64,000 bases of DNA from Dallia pectoralis (GCA_029465975.1 CM055753.1:6107382-6171381); one strand, 5' to 3'; shown: positions 22,709-35,169, numbered from the stretch's first letter. Numbers and translations are program-made. The notes: generated by a model from the sequence alone, not told the origin.

Positions 22709-23580
22709 CCTGAGCACTGGCGATATCCCTGAGCACTGGTTATATATCTGAGCACTGGCGATATACCTGAGCACTGGCGATATATCTTAGCACTGGCGAT
22801 ATACCTGAACACTGGCGATATACCTGAACACTGTCGATATATCTGAGCACTGGCGATATCCCTGAGCACTGGCGATATACCTGAGCACTGGCGATATACC
22901 TGAGCACTGGCGATATATCTGAGCACTGGTGATATATCTGAGCACTGGCGATATACCTGAGCACTGGCGATATACCTGAACACTGGCGATATACCTGAGC
23001 ACTGGCGATATATCTGAGCACTGGCGATATCCCTGAGAACTGGCGATATCCCTGAGCACTGGCGATATCCCTGAGCACTGGCGATATCCCTGAGCACTGG
23101 CGATATATCTGAGCACTGGCGATATCCCTGAGAACTGGCGATATCCCTGAGCACTGGCGATATCCCTGAGCACTGGCGATATCCCTGAGCACTGGCGATA
23201 TACCTGAGCACTGGGGAGATATCTGAGCACTGGCGATATCCCTGAGCACTGGCGATATCCCTGAGCACTGGCGATATACCTGAGCACTGGCGATATAGTT
23301 GAGCACTGGCGATATACCTGAGCACTGGCGATATATCTGACCACTGGCGATATACCTTAGCACTGGCGATATACCTGAGCACTGGCGATATCCCTGAGCA
23401 CTGGCGATATACCTGAGCACTGGCGATATAGTTGAGCACTGGCGATATACCTGAGCACTGGCGATATATCTGACCACTGGCGATATACCTGAGCACTGGC
23501 GATATACCTGAGCCCTGGGGAGATATCTGAGCACTGGGGAGATATCTGAGCAATGGGGAGATATCTGAGCTCTGGCAATA
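22709..23580. repeat. 19-bp minisatellite, about 46 copies
   Basis: Unit TGAGCACTGGCGATATACC with variants ATCCC, ATATC and GGGGAGATATC. A local higher-order pattern is visible: the block around 23270-23340 recurs around 23400-23470. The period is not a multiple of three, so translated frames show a 19-residue repeat. Confidence 0.97.
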
Positions 23581-24161
23581 TCCAGTATAACAGTATTTCA
23601 GAGACTAGTCCTTCCATTCAGCATTGAAATACTTGACTGATTAATGGGGAGATGAACACTGCGCCAGTAGAATTGGGATGGCAATCCTGGCACTTAATTC
23701 AGAGGGACTTCATTATGAATACACATAATAAAGTGTAACAAGTGTTGCGTTTGTTGCATGACGGATCTGTCCTGGGGCCTGCCGAAAGACTACAGGCAGT
23801 GGCCCGGCGTCAGATTAGCCTGCGGTTTTCTACGTTTAAACTTTCTCGACGTAAACCAAGACAAATTACATTTGAAGCTGAAACTGAATCAAATGCCAGT
23901 CACAACTTTGTCTTGCCGGCGTGCTGTATGTTGGTCAGTCTGTGTGCATTGATGTGTGTGTGTCAGTGTGTGTGTCAGTGTGTGTGTCAGCGTGTGTGTC
24001 AGCACGACTGTGAGATATGTTGATTGTGTTTGTATTACATCACCAGGCATGTCCTTCTTTCAGATTCTCTCAAACTCCATTTCACTCTTTAAACACACTC
24101 TGCGATCAGACACCTCAAGAGATCTAACAGAGGCTTAGGTGTAGGTGATTACATCAAAGCA

Positions 24162-24432
24162 TGCACACACACACACACACACACACATCTACGAATCTTG
24201 TCTGTAGGACTGCCTGTGAAACCCACCATGCCAACTGTCTAAATAGAGTGGCCAGAGACATTAGACTGAGAGACATGGGAGAGACCAGAAGAGAGATGTA
24301 GGAAAGACCCCGAAACAGAAGTTGTAGCAGAGTTCTGGAGAGAGATGTAGAAAAGACCCCGAAACAGAAGCTTTTAAGCAAGACAATATGCGGTTGAAAA
24401 TATGATCTATACTTAGCTAACAACTGTGTTTC

Positions 24433-24470
<38 letters not shown>
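24162..24470. repeat. (CA)n tracts at 24162-24187 and 24440-24468
   Basis: Two pure CA runs bracket a short imperfect duplication (GAGAGATGTAGGAAAGACCC and GAGAGATGTAGAAAAGACCC, 24291 and 24338). Confidence 0.93.
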
Positions 24471-24471
<1 letters not shown>

Positions 24472-24622
24472 TACACACAATATGAAACACTGACACACCA
24501 CACACACATCTAGCTGGTCTCCCGATCCTGTTATTGAAGCAGTTAGGCAATGTGTTCTCAGCTAATTCATGAGAAAAGGAAATCAATTGATCTTGCCACA
24601 TTACCCTAACACATGAATCACG

Positions 24623-24647
24623 GTGTGTGTGTGTGTGTGTGATTAGC

Positions 24648-24682
<35 letters not shown>
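24623..24682. repeat. (GT)n-(AC)n inverted dinucleotide repeat
   Basis: A 19-bp GT run (24623-24641), a short loop (ATTAGCA) and a 34-bp AC run (24649-24682) are self-complementary on one strand and could extrude a hairpin. Confidence 0.9.
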
Positions 24683-24686
<4 letters not shown>

Positions 24687-26374
24687 TATATAAGCAGAAC
24701 CCCAGCCCATAATAATGTCCAGCCCCAACAGGTACCATGCGGTTTAACACCTCTCTAGTAGGTGCGACGGATCTGTCCTGATCCGTATCCACGGTAACCA
24801 ATTCTCCCTGCCCACAACCTGTGCAAGCCCGTCTCCACAGTAACACTGTCATGAGAGCGAGGAGCTTCACACATTCACACGCATTCCGTCTCGGGCAACA
24901 CCGTATTAGCAGAGATTAAAGAAGCAATAAATAGATAACCGAATGTGAACGCATAAATTAGTACGCCTGTTGCTGAATAACAGCGACCGGGAATATGTTA
25001 GCCTGCCATGCCGTCGTGGAAGTTATTGAAGTGTTTGTGTTTGTGTTTGTGTGAGTGGCCTCTGTCATTCCAGTAAGATCATAGCAGGCTTACATTACCT
25101 CTAGGCTGGCAAAGGACACTTTGGTCAGAATGCGACACCCATCGTCTGCCAATAAGTGCTTGACTGTCCCTTTGTGTTGTCTCATCGCCCATCTGTATAT
25201 CTGTGCCCTGGCTAGTGTGTGATAGATGAGTCTGATCTATGTGGAATGATGTCACAGGGAAATGCAGCTCTTTCACTTTGGCCTACCTTATATTATTAAC
25301 GCTTAAATGAAGGACACCGATTACATTAAAGGTTTGATTTTACAAGAAAAGAAAGCACACGCATAAATGGTTTCCAAGCAAATCATTTTGTGTCATTTGA
25401 TAAATTGGGTTAGCTTTTTCAATCGAATTTTCCACGGATAAAAATGAGTATACAAAAAGAAAAATGTTCTTATGTTTTAAATTAGTTTTTGTTTTTTAAT
25501 GCCTGTCTTGACCAAATTGTAATCTCCGTAATTATTTTTTTCGATTAATGAAGGTTAAATAAATAAATAACTATTGAGAGCTATGTTTGTATTTCTTAGA
25601 ATTGTACTGTAATTGCATGGGATTTGTGCCAACAAGTTGGCTGCAAACTGTAAACAATAAGTATATATTACATAAATAAATAATATAACAATATACGAAT
25701 TAGCAAAAAACAAGAATGCTATGCGGTTACTAGCTGTGAAAAGATTTGGGGTTTATGAAAAAAGACAATACCCCCCAAAAAAACAAAAAACTAAATACAC
25801 AAAACACATCATGCTCCTTGCTTGGGACTTGTTCTCTTCGAGTACAGCCGAGACCAATATTTCTCCATTTTTAGATGATATTATTTCTCCATTTTATGTA
25901 ATTTGTATCCAAGTATAGAACATTTCGTACTGGGATCTTGAATGTTACCGCGGTAAAGTAATTACCTGCCTGTGGATCTGTGCCATTGGAAGCGCAGTTA
26001 TTACCCGGTCTCGGCATTTCAACAGTGGTGTGTCAGAGGGTGGTGTGAATTTCTTAGGCTTGATTGCTGGCGTGGGCGGATGTTAGAGAGCACTGCCGTA
26101 TATCTGTACGAACCTGCAACTTCTCCTGGCGGCACAGGTGCCAGCAGGCTCATTTTATTCACAAAACCAGTTGTGAATTAACTGTTGAAAGGACTTGTGG
26201 TATTACTCATTCCGTTACTACTGTGTTGAGGGTGAAAAGCATCAATTATTCAGTCTTTTAACGCATATATTTCACTGGGCCATTAAAGGTAGTTAGTCAT
26301 CTAATACGAATGCATCACCTCACCGACAGATTATGTGCATAGGAAGAGAAATAAGAAGAGTTCCTTTTGGCTCG

Positions 26375-26450
26375 ACAGTAATTCATTTGCTGGAAACGGC
26401 AGAAATTAATTTGTTGGGAACGGCAGTAATTAATTTGTTGGGGTTTTTGT
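26375..26450. repeat. 27-bp minisatellite, three copies
   Basis: Imperfect units of CGGCAGTAATTAATTTGTTG + GGGA (26380-26445). Confidence 0.75.
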
Positions 26451-26872
26451 CCTACAAGCACTAATAGAGGTTTGTTGTCAAATAAATAATCTCTTGACTG
26501 TCTATTTGACCTTTTCTTTTCCTCTTCCAACCTTAGCCATTACATTTAATGGGGTCTCAGAAAGACACATAACATTAGTAAATTATTTAAAAGTAATTTA
26601 ATAAAAAACTATTTCTATATATCTTTATATATAACCAAGTACATTTTGCTTTTTTACCCAAATGGGTTGCATTTTGTTAGCACAAAAACAAATTCTGCAC
26701 CAAATCAGTGCTAACATTCACAATATGTTGGCTTTTGATGTTATATGATGATGTGTGTGTTTCTATGTTTGTATGCAATTGAACAGAAGTGTAAAATCTG
26801 ATCTACAGAAGACATGGCAAGTATTAAACAGAAACCTAGACACACACAAGCATACGTGCACACCAAACAAAC

Positions 26873-27098
26873 TGTCACGCTTTTGGGAGGTGAGGTGCAG
26901 GACAGCTATCCGTTTTATACACGAAACGTAAAACAAACCGTGAACGGCGAAAAACAACTAACTCGTTTGAAATAATATTGCGCATACAAAGCGACCATAG
27001 AAAACATTCAAACAACAGCAACTCTCTCAATCTAGAAACACTCACCTCTCTATATAATTAGTGAACTTGGAAACAACCCGCAAATGTGAATCCCAAAT
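26873..27098 (-). mobile_element. Diverged LTR relic related to the 18.5-21.6 kb element
   Basis: It starts TGTCACGC and shares with the intact LTR, in the same order, the blocks ACAAACCGTGAACGGCGAAA, ATTGCGCATA, CTCACCTCT, TATAATTA and ATATAGTGAC. It has no partner LTR and a degraded right edge, so it is a solo or truncated LTR of the same or a sister family. Confidence 0.7.
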
Positions 27099-27528
27099 AT
27101 AGTGACTGAAAAGAATTGTTGAGGAATGTGTGCTAACAAGTCATTATTTATTGTGCACTGAATGACCATACGAAGGACCACATTCACATTTTAACAAAGG
27201 AACACTGCCCACTAACCTGAACTAAAGAACCAACCAGAGGGAGTGTAAATTCAACTGCTCTTGCTCTTGGCATCGGACGTCTATCTACTGCTACAGCCAA
27301 CGCATCATCAGGGCTTTTTCGACAACTCCATTCGGGTTCAACAGAGAGCCATTGTAGGTTTAAAGGGTCTGTCAATGAGCCACAGCAGGCAGATGTGCTG
27401 AGTCTTCATTGGACTCTGGAAACTGTAAATCTCCCTGTTAGTCATTGGTCCAGAGTGCCACTGGCAGGTCACTATCCTATTGTTCAATTCCTCTTTGTTT
27501 CTTTCTATGTCTCTATCAGAGTGGTCAA

Positions 27529-27529
<1 letters not shown>

Positions 27530-27583
<54 letters not shown>
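27530..27583. repeat. (TC)n microsatellite
   Basis: Pure TC run of about 52 bp. Confidence 0.97.
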
Positions 27584-27586
<3 letters not shown>

Positions 27587-27878
27587 GGTATACAGTGTAG
27601 TGACGTGAGCATGGTCCTTCCACTGTGCCACTCTCGCCATTTGCAAATGAACGTGGTAAAAAAGAAACGGAGGAAAAACAATAAGTCAGAGAAAACACAT
27701 GGCTTTGGGCGGCACAATAATCAAAGCGGACAGCTCTACGCTGGAATTATGTAGATGTCATGTATGTGTACGGTGATTACATTCTAGCGTGCCGTACATT
27801 CACACGCCTACACCCACAGATGCAGGCACATGAGACAGCAGGCAGTGGCACAAACATTATACTCAACCGCTGAGCAGT

Positions 27879-27991
27879 TGGTGTGTAGCTCAGTGCTGGA
27901 GCGCATGCTTTGTGTGTATGATGTCCTGGGTTCAATCCGCAGCTTGTTCTCAATCGGCCTATTAAATAAAGATTAAATAAACAAATAAAAT
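27879..27991 (+). mobile_element. tRNA-Ala-like SINE or tRNA pseudogene
   Basis: It has an A-box-like TAGCTCAGTGCTGGAGC and a B-box GGTTCAATCC at the correct spacing. The body resembles tRNA-Ala(UGC), but the anticodon region reads TTTGTGT rather than TTTGCAT and the acceptor stem does not pair. It is followed by an A-rich tail (ATTAAATAAAGATTAAATAA...), which favours a retroposed copy over a functional tRNA gene. Confidence 0.65.
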
Positions 27992-28899
27992 ACACGCTTG
28001 CATACACACACACACACACACAGTTTGCACGCACACTTGCATTTCCACAACATAAACACTTGCATTACACATACAGTATATAAATGTACACACACAGTAT
28101 AGATAACCACTTCTACACACATACATGTAGTTAATGAAACCTCTCCAATGTACCAATATAATGTTTCTGCCTTTCCCAACCTTTTGACCAAAAAAAGTGC
28201 AACTACAAATCACGGATATTGTCATCATACTATCGTAGTATCGAGACCAATATATGAGCCAGAGATGAACTCACTGGAACACACTGAAATGCCATACTGG
28301 AAATCACATCTCACTCACTCTTCCCCGTCTCTCGTCCGTGGGAATACAACGAAAATGAAAAAGTAATATGTGAAAATACCCAATTGATGCCAAAGGTGTT
28401 GTTCTGGCTGATAGAAAAGCCCCCGATACATCCCTGATGTGGGTTGATGAATGTGGCTGTGGCGAAAATGTCTCCTGGTCGGTTTAAAATGGAGCAGTCA
28501 CGCTGCCTCCCTCCATCATGGACTGACTAACATATTCATCTGTAGTGTCACGGTGGCTGTTTTATGGCCACAGGTGATTCACTGGTGACACTGGTAACCT
28601 GTAGCACGTGTCCCACACGGCATGCTAGGCCCTGTGCACTTCCCGCTAGGGTTGCCAACTGTCCCGAATTAGGCGGGACGTCCCGAATTTTGAGCCTAAT
28701 TCATTTGTCCCGTTTTTTGTTCTACTACGCTGATCTAACCACTGATTCAACATCAGCAGTGCTGAATCTGATCACGACGACACTTGAGATTGAGAATGAT
28801 CACTGACAGGGCGACACCTCACACCTGACCTATCATCATCATCCAATCACATATCACACAGCCAACCCCCCTCTCACGCGCATCAGTATACGTTAAGTA

Positions 28900-29770
28900 A
28901 ATGCGCCCTTCGCTAAAGCCACGCCCGAAAACCGCCACAGGAATTTTTTACTTTCCCAAAACCTAAAACCCAATGGGAGAAATGCCGGGAGTGGACGGAG
29001 GCTCACTGACATACTTTAAAATACTCGTGTGAATACCCCAATCCGATCGCGGCTCTCCCCGTAGTCTAAGGACCGAACATCAGGGGGCTTGCCGGAGATC
29101 TCCAAGGAAAAGTTTGGTATGCGAACTTAATCAGTTCATTAACAGTAGTCATGTGCTCACTATAGGTACACTTTATTTGGGCAGAGAGATGTATTACAGA
29201 ACACACATGCTCGAATGCTTTATACTTTATATTGGTCTCCGCATACGGTTTTTATTTGCTTTTTTAGGGACAACTACCGATGATATGTAAGCAGTAGCCT
29301 GGCGCGCTAAAAATATAAGCGGTAGAATGTTAGCATTGTAAAGTGGTCAAGCAAATGGCTTATTCCACAAGATTTGTGGATAAGGTGCTTGATTTACAAT
29401 TATTAGATTATATTCACTTACCCTGTTGTGCATGAACATAGCTGTTCCTCAAATTGTGTGTTTCCCACTTGAATGGTTAGCGTATGCAGCTGCTGCTTGC
29501 GCTGGGACCTAGGCTTTAGCTTCAATTTTAAAGACGTTATATTCTCTAATCGGTTGCATATTATGTCGTGGATATATCTCAGAATGCATACTGCAGCCCC
29601 TTTTGTCTTGCCCTTTCAGATATTTCACCTGTTCGCCAAAAATTACTAAATATCTCATTGGGAATGTCTGACAACGGTGCATACACACTGCAATAGACGT
29701 GCCAGGCTCGAAAGCTTGACAGGCGTAGCAACAGTAACTAAGGAAGGCGTGGCTAAGCGAAGGGTCAATT
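28900..29770 (-). mobile_element. Deleted derivative of a THAP-type DNA transposon, nested in the hAT element
   Basis: Inverted ends CCCTTCGCTAAAGCCACGCC (28906-28925) and the complement of GGCGTGGCTAAGCGAAGGG (29746-29764) match the right end of the element at 16411-17121. Interior blocks also match that element in inverted order, for example GGAGGCTCACTG at about 28997, the block around 29036-29140, and CATGAACATAGCTG at about 29430. A stretch near 28949-28990 is homologous to the FFPFPKPKT part of the THAP ORF, but the ORF start is lost. I infer an internally deleted, non-autonomous copy. Confidence 0.75.
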
Positions 29771-29824
29771 CCACACACACACACATAAAGAACGTTGTTC
29801 AGTCGATAATCAAAAACAGCAAAT

Positions 29825-30106
29825 ATGTTTAATACTGCAAAAAAGAAAAGACTGTGCAGCTACAATAAAAATTGGGAAGAAAAAAATACATAGATTAAGC
29901 CCGTCAGCAGTGACGCAACAAAAGCCTTCTGTACTTTATGTCGCAGGGAATTTTCAGTTGCCCATGGAGGTGATAATGACTTAAGTAAACATGCTTCCGC
30001 AGAAATGCACAAGAAGGCCACATTAGCTAAAGGTGCAAGCAATATCTGTGGATTCTTCGGGGTAACTACTGTGGAAACTGACAAAAAAGCGGCAAGCGAA
30101 GCCTAA
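29825..30106 (+). pseudogene. hAT transposase N-terminal BED-type zinc finger remnant
   Basis: From an ATG at 29825, a 94-codon frame runs to a TAA at 30104 and is interrupted by one in-frame TAG after the residues NWEEKNT. Downstream it reads AFCTLCRREFSVAHGG and then SKHASAEMHKKA. The Cys-x2-Cys ... His-x6-His pattern is typical of BED/U1-like fingers at the start of hAT-family transposases. The catalytic RNase-H-like domain is absent, so this is a dead, truncated copy. Confidence 0.8.
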
Positions 30107-30489
30107 AAATCACACACTGTAGGCTAATTTCGCACAAAACCAGCCCACCTTTTGTCCCTCATTTCATAGTGACAAAGTTGGCAACCCTACTTCCCGCTGA
30201 CCAATAAGGGATAAGGTCTGCGGCAGCACACTACGTAGTGTAATTGACATGCGTACAGTCATGTAGAGACACCCGCAATGTGTATAAAGAAGTGCCGGGG
30301 AAAACGACATCTACAGGAACGCGTCTTCCAAACACAAACACCTCCTCCACACACACGGACCTGAGCAGATGAAATAGAACGGAGCCACTGTCATTGTGTC
30401 ATCCAATCACCTGACCAAGACATATAAATAGAGGACAGCTAATCTACTGATGTATTCTATCTCACGCTAAACCTTCTCTGTGTTATAGA

Positions 30490-31060
30490 GATACTGGACT
30501 ATACTGGATTGTACTGGGCTATATTGGGCTGTACTGGACTATACTGGGCTGTACTGGGCTATACTGGGCTGTACTGGACTATACTGGGCTGTACTGGGCT
30601 ATACTGGATTGTACTGGGCTATACTGGATTGGACTGGGCTATATTGGGCTGTACTGGACTATACTGGGCTGTACTGGGCTATACTGGATTGTACTGGGCT
30701 GTACTGGGCTATACTGGATTGTACTGGGCTATACTGGGCTGTACTGGGCTATACTGGATTGGACTGGGCTATACTGGGCTGTACTGGGCTATACTGGGCT
30801 GTACTGGGCTATATTGGGCTGTACTGGACTATACTGGGCTGTACTGGGCTATACTGGGCTGTACTGGGCTATACTGGATTGGACTGGGCTATACTGGGCC
30901 GTACTGGGCTATACTAGGCTGTACTGGGCTATACTAGGCCGTACCGGGCTATACTGGGCTGTACCGGGCTATACTGGGCTATAATGGGGTATACTGGGCT
31001 ACATTGGGCTATACTGGGCTGTACCGGGCTATATTGGGCTATATTTAGCTATATAGGTTA
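30490..31060. repeat. 10-bp minisatellite, about 57 copies
   Basis: Alternating decamers ATACTGGGCT and GTACTGGGCT, with ATACTGGATT and TACTGGACT variants, form a 20-bp dimer. The array decays towards the right end (GTACCGGGCT, ACATTGGGCT). Confidence 0.97.
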
Positions 31061-34000
31061 TGAATCATTCATCAGACAAGCATTAGTATCCCAAACTCCC
31101 ACCAACCGGTTTCTCAACCCCTTATTAAACACTTTCTCTTTTCTTCTCCATCTGTATCTCTCCCAATATCCCTCCGCTCCGTAGCCTAATTCCTTTACTT
31201 GTCCTTCCCACCTTGTCCTTAATATCTGCACACCCAGCTCCCTGAACCATCTATTATTCAACGGGGGAAGTGAAAACACGCAAGGAGAGGAAAGGCGAGA
31301 GGGGGAGAGAGGGGGAGATCGTAAAGGGGGGGCGTAGGCAAAGGGAAAGTTATTGAAAGAGAGGAGAAAGAAAGAAAGAAAGAAAGAAGGGAGGGATGAA
31401 GGATCTCTCTGGTCTCTGCGAACCACTCGTACGATTTAAAAGTTAAAAGAACCGAGAGAAGAAAAAAATCCATTTGTTTCTTACAGGCTGCGATGGAATG
31501 AAAGTCAAGGATGGAGAGCCGGTCGAAGGAGGCGAGAGAAAATGAAAGAGTGTGTGACAGATCTCACAAATTGCCCTTTTGTAATGGCATTAACACCACT
31601 AACAATAGATTTAATTGGCTCGCATTCAAACGCTAATTTATTCTCCACCACCTGAAGTCTTACCTGAACCCTGACGGGTTCTTTTATCCCCGTAATGGCC
31701 GTCCGAATGGCCGTCCCCAACTAGTTGTGATGTACTCTCTTTAGAACACGGCAACCGGAGATAGTCTCCTCGGATTGATTAGTGAAACGTTTACATCCCG
31801 GCAAATCCGTCTTCTAATTGTCCTTGTGAATTGGTATCTCGCAAAACTGAAATAGCCTTCAGAATTGTGGCCTCAGGTTGATCCCGATATCGCTACGATG
31901 CTGCCCGGTTTATTGTTTCAGCGGTTATTGATATTGTATCGGGTCGGCGATGTAAACAAGCTGCTGTGATGCACAGCCTCGCTCGCAATGATTATTAGTA
32001 ACCAAGCAACAGCACTGGCCCGTTTGCATTGCAAGGAATGACTCAGCAGCTGTTATAACTGCGTTATAAATTCCCGGGCCCTCTGACCACCGCGTACCGA
32101 TTCCCTGAGCTGTATCCCGTCCGTATAAGTGAGGGTTTGAGAGGGATGGAAACATGCCGAGAGCTCCTACCAGAAGTACATAAGAGCATCGGGAGTGGGT
32201 TGAATGTACGTAATAAAACCGTGTGGTGTTTAATGTCTATATTGAATCTTTACCTTAACAGGACACGGGTGGCCTTGTCACTCGGCTGCATTTAACCTAA
32301 ATGATTTGCGGGGGAACTTCTAAGGGTTTTATTGAAAGTAAAAGACGACAAGACAAGGCGATTATTCTCAGCGACGGTAGGTGACAAGCCACAAGGTGAC
32401 TCTTTGTCCTTCTTCATTGTTGTGTTGTTCTGTTCCCTCCTTCGCTCGGCTTTGATGGACGTTTCCTTAGAGTTCGGGCCTCGGTAACGCTGGCATTCTG
32501 CACGGCGCGCGGACAGAAACTCGATACGGGCACGGAAACACGGAGAGATAATCCGAAAGGGAACTAAAAGAACGCGGAGGAAGCGATGGATGGAGCTGGG
32601 GGACTATTTGTGACATGACAGGAGAAGAACAGGCCGAAGCTAACTAACTAAAAGTAGTTATTTTATAACGGTTCATATGGTATAGCGTACGTTCAACCAT
32701 GTTATCTAGAGTAGGCGAAAATAATTGTCAGTATCTTTTACGTTTAATATGAAATGAATCAAACAAAGATTGTCCACATACAGGTAACGAAGAAAGTTAT
32801 TAAAGTGCAGCTAGCCGAGACACAAGCTGATGAATTGTTTAGCGACAGCAGCACAGCACACGCCATAAACCAACTCACGGTGAAGACTTCCAAAACACGG
32901 GGAAAAAAAGCACTCTCTCTCTCTCTCCACCAAAACCGAAGCCTTCACTCCCAAACGCCGAATCATAAAAATGCCAACAACCCCAGTGTTAAACATTTAT
33001 CCGCTACAACCGAAAGCCTCGCGCATTTTCGTCAACACACGCGCTCCCCTTGTCCCCTGTGAGAATTCTCCGGCTCCGCGTTTTGAATCTCTCGAAGTCC
33101 ACGAAAGCCGGGATAGAATAAATTAGAAGAACGTGACGATCTCCCCAGTCCCCAGGGTTCTAATTAAAACTTATTTTGGTGAAGCGGATGGGATTTCGTC
33201 CTCCCTCTTCCTCGCCATATTTTTGTCACAGTTCCCCGAACAAACTGCAGGGAAAAGGCCTATAACGTAATACATTAGGAGTTTAAGAGCCTCGTGAAGA
33301 TCTGGAGAGAGCAAACCACGGCAGGGGACGGCGAAGAGGGAGGGGGGAGGAAAACGAGAGCTAGGAAAATCTATTAGCGACGCGGCGGTTAGAAATTACA
33401 AAATAATTTCAAACGTCAAGAGCCTATATATCTGGAATTCAGAGTCATTATCATACGGCTGCGCGTGGGCTTACCGAGTCGAAAACGAACGAATGAAAAC
33501 GGACAAAAAAGGAGAACGAGATGATCGATGCGATCTAGCAATCAGGAGTACGATGATGAAATTTGAACGGATAAATTGAGTGTGAGAGTGGCTAAGGGTT
33601 TCCCAGCTGCTGTCACGTGTGTGATAGACGGTGGCCGCCGTGCGTCGCTGCGTTTCGGACAGAGTGTCAAACAGGCGTCCCGACTCTGTGGTCATCGAAA
33701 ATTTCCGCGCAGTTATGGCAAGAGTAAAGGGTTATACCCCAGAGGTCCTGGCTTTGTTCCCAACCTGGTAAAATCCCCCTCATGGTCTTCACACACAGAC
33801 CCGAGCAGATAAACACGACAAGTGGATGATGTGATTTCCCAGCAGCTCCGTGAAAGCATTTGCGGATCATTCTTTCACGTTTAAGGTGCTTTCAGAACAC
33901 AGCGTTGATTAGTCTTAGTGATAGGAAAACATTACTTTCAGAACGAGCCCATATGCTCTTCCAGCCACCGAGGCAGATATGCGTTGATCATTTGCCAAGT

Positions 34001-34792
34001 TTCTGATTTGTAGACAGATTGGACGTGTGTGCTTTTTGTTTGTGTGCATGCAAATCTGCCAATACGCAACATTTCTTGCTTTGCAGTTGCTTTAAAAAGG
34101 TTGAACGGAGGACTGAACGTACACATCTGAGTTCACACACATCTCTAATTAATTCTGCTCAATCTCATTATATTTTCTGCTCTCGTCTTCTTCTAGAAAT
34201 CAGCTAGAAATCCCAGTACATTCTGTGATTTTATTTGGAATTCAGAGAAGATTCTGAACGCTATAAAATAATTTGCGATATTAAGATTTCCATATGAGTT
34301 GTTATGGGAATGCACATTGAGAGCTGTAAACATGTATTAATGACATCTGTCCAGTAATACACACAAACGACTCTGTTATTTCCAAAGATTTGTGGTTGGA
34401 AATTCTCAATAGTTCACAATAGTACCGGTAAACGGATAACAGATGTTGGTGGTGTGGTTTAGTATTTTACTTTATATTCTATCCTTTGTGTTTCTAAGAT
34501 GGAAGGGTTGGAATCAGAATTGTCAAACATTGTCTATTTCTGTACGGTCTGAGAACAATCCTCTGAGATGTATTAGAAATTATAGCAGTGGAAAAACTCC
34601 AATTCAACCAGAAAAACAATTTGAAAGAAACAATGCATAAAATCCTGATTGAAAGCCCAGAACCGATTAAATGACAGAGGACAGCTGTGGTTGTCGGAAG
34701 CTGGCAGCCAGAGCAACTTTGAATAAGCAGGTGAACAGAAGGAATGCGAGGGTGTATATGTGTATTAGAAGGGATTTGTTCAAGAAATATAC
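31061..34792. other. No gene recognised
   Basis: Contains a short (GAAA)n tract at 31367-31388. 31600-33480 is unique, moderately CG-containing sequence with many ATTAA/TAATTA motifs and no open frames above 102 codons. It could hold conserved non-coding elements; untested. Confidence 0.5.
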
Positions 34793-35108
34793 AGGTAAAC
34801 CTGGGGTCAGAGATCAAGTGCAATGTACAGGTGGCCCTGGGGTCAGAGGTCAGGTGCAATGTACAGATAGCCCTGGGGTCAGAGATCAAGTGCAATGTAC
34901 AGGTGGCCCTGGGGTCTGTGGTCAGGTGCAATGTACAGGTGGCCCTGGGGTCTGTGGTCAGGTGCAATGTACAGGTGGCCCTGGGATCAGAGGTCAGATG
35001 CAATGTACAGGTGACCCTGGGGTCAGAGGTCAGGTGCAATGTACAGGTAGCGCTGGGGTCAGAGGTCAGGTGCAATGTACAGGTACCCCTAGGGTCTGAG
35101 GTCAGGTG
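34793..35108. repeat. 36-bp minisatellite, about 8 copies
   Basis: Unit CAATGTACAGGTGGCCCTGG + GGTCAGAGGTCAGGTG. It ends about 60 bp before the LINE endonuclease pseudogene. The direct half-sites AGGTCAG recur in it. Confidence 0.95.
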
Positions 35109-35169
35109 CGAAACGCGCATGATTAAAAAAAACTAAGAGTTTTAGCAGGAATGAGGCTCCTGTATTTTT

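Larger units (their letters stand above)
23581..26374. other. Intergenic, with CA/GT tracts
   Basis: 23742-24023 has a 93-codon frame ending in GT-repeat-encoded CVCQ residues; I recognise no domain. 25300-25720 is very AT-rich. Confidence 0.5.
28647..30189. mobile_element. hAT-type DNA transposon, decayed, hosting a nested element
   Basis: The terminal inverted repeats are TAGGGTTGCCAAC at 28647 and its complement ending at 30189. They are flanked by a perfect 8-bp target duplication, CTTCCCGC (28639-28646 and 30190-30197), which is diagnostic of the hAT superfamily. The 1543-bp element contains a second transposon (28900-29770) and a decayed BED zinc-finger frame near its right end. Confidence 0.9.

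Noticed and set aside
22534..23617. Long minus-strand ORFs (339, 264, 185 codons) as genes
   Set aside because: They are translations of the 19-bp minisatellite in its successive frames, with no unique domain.
27879..27950. Functional tRNA-Ala gene
   Set aside because: The acceptor stem does not pair, the anticodon loop is altered, and an A-rich retroposon-like tail follows.
30509..30937. 142-codon Trp/Leu/Gly/Tyr-rich ORF
   Set aside because: It is the translated 10-bp minisatellite.
34494..35136. 208-codon minus and 130-142-codon plus ORFs
   Set aside because: Driven by the 36-bp minisatellite; the flanking unique parts show no domain.
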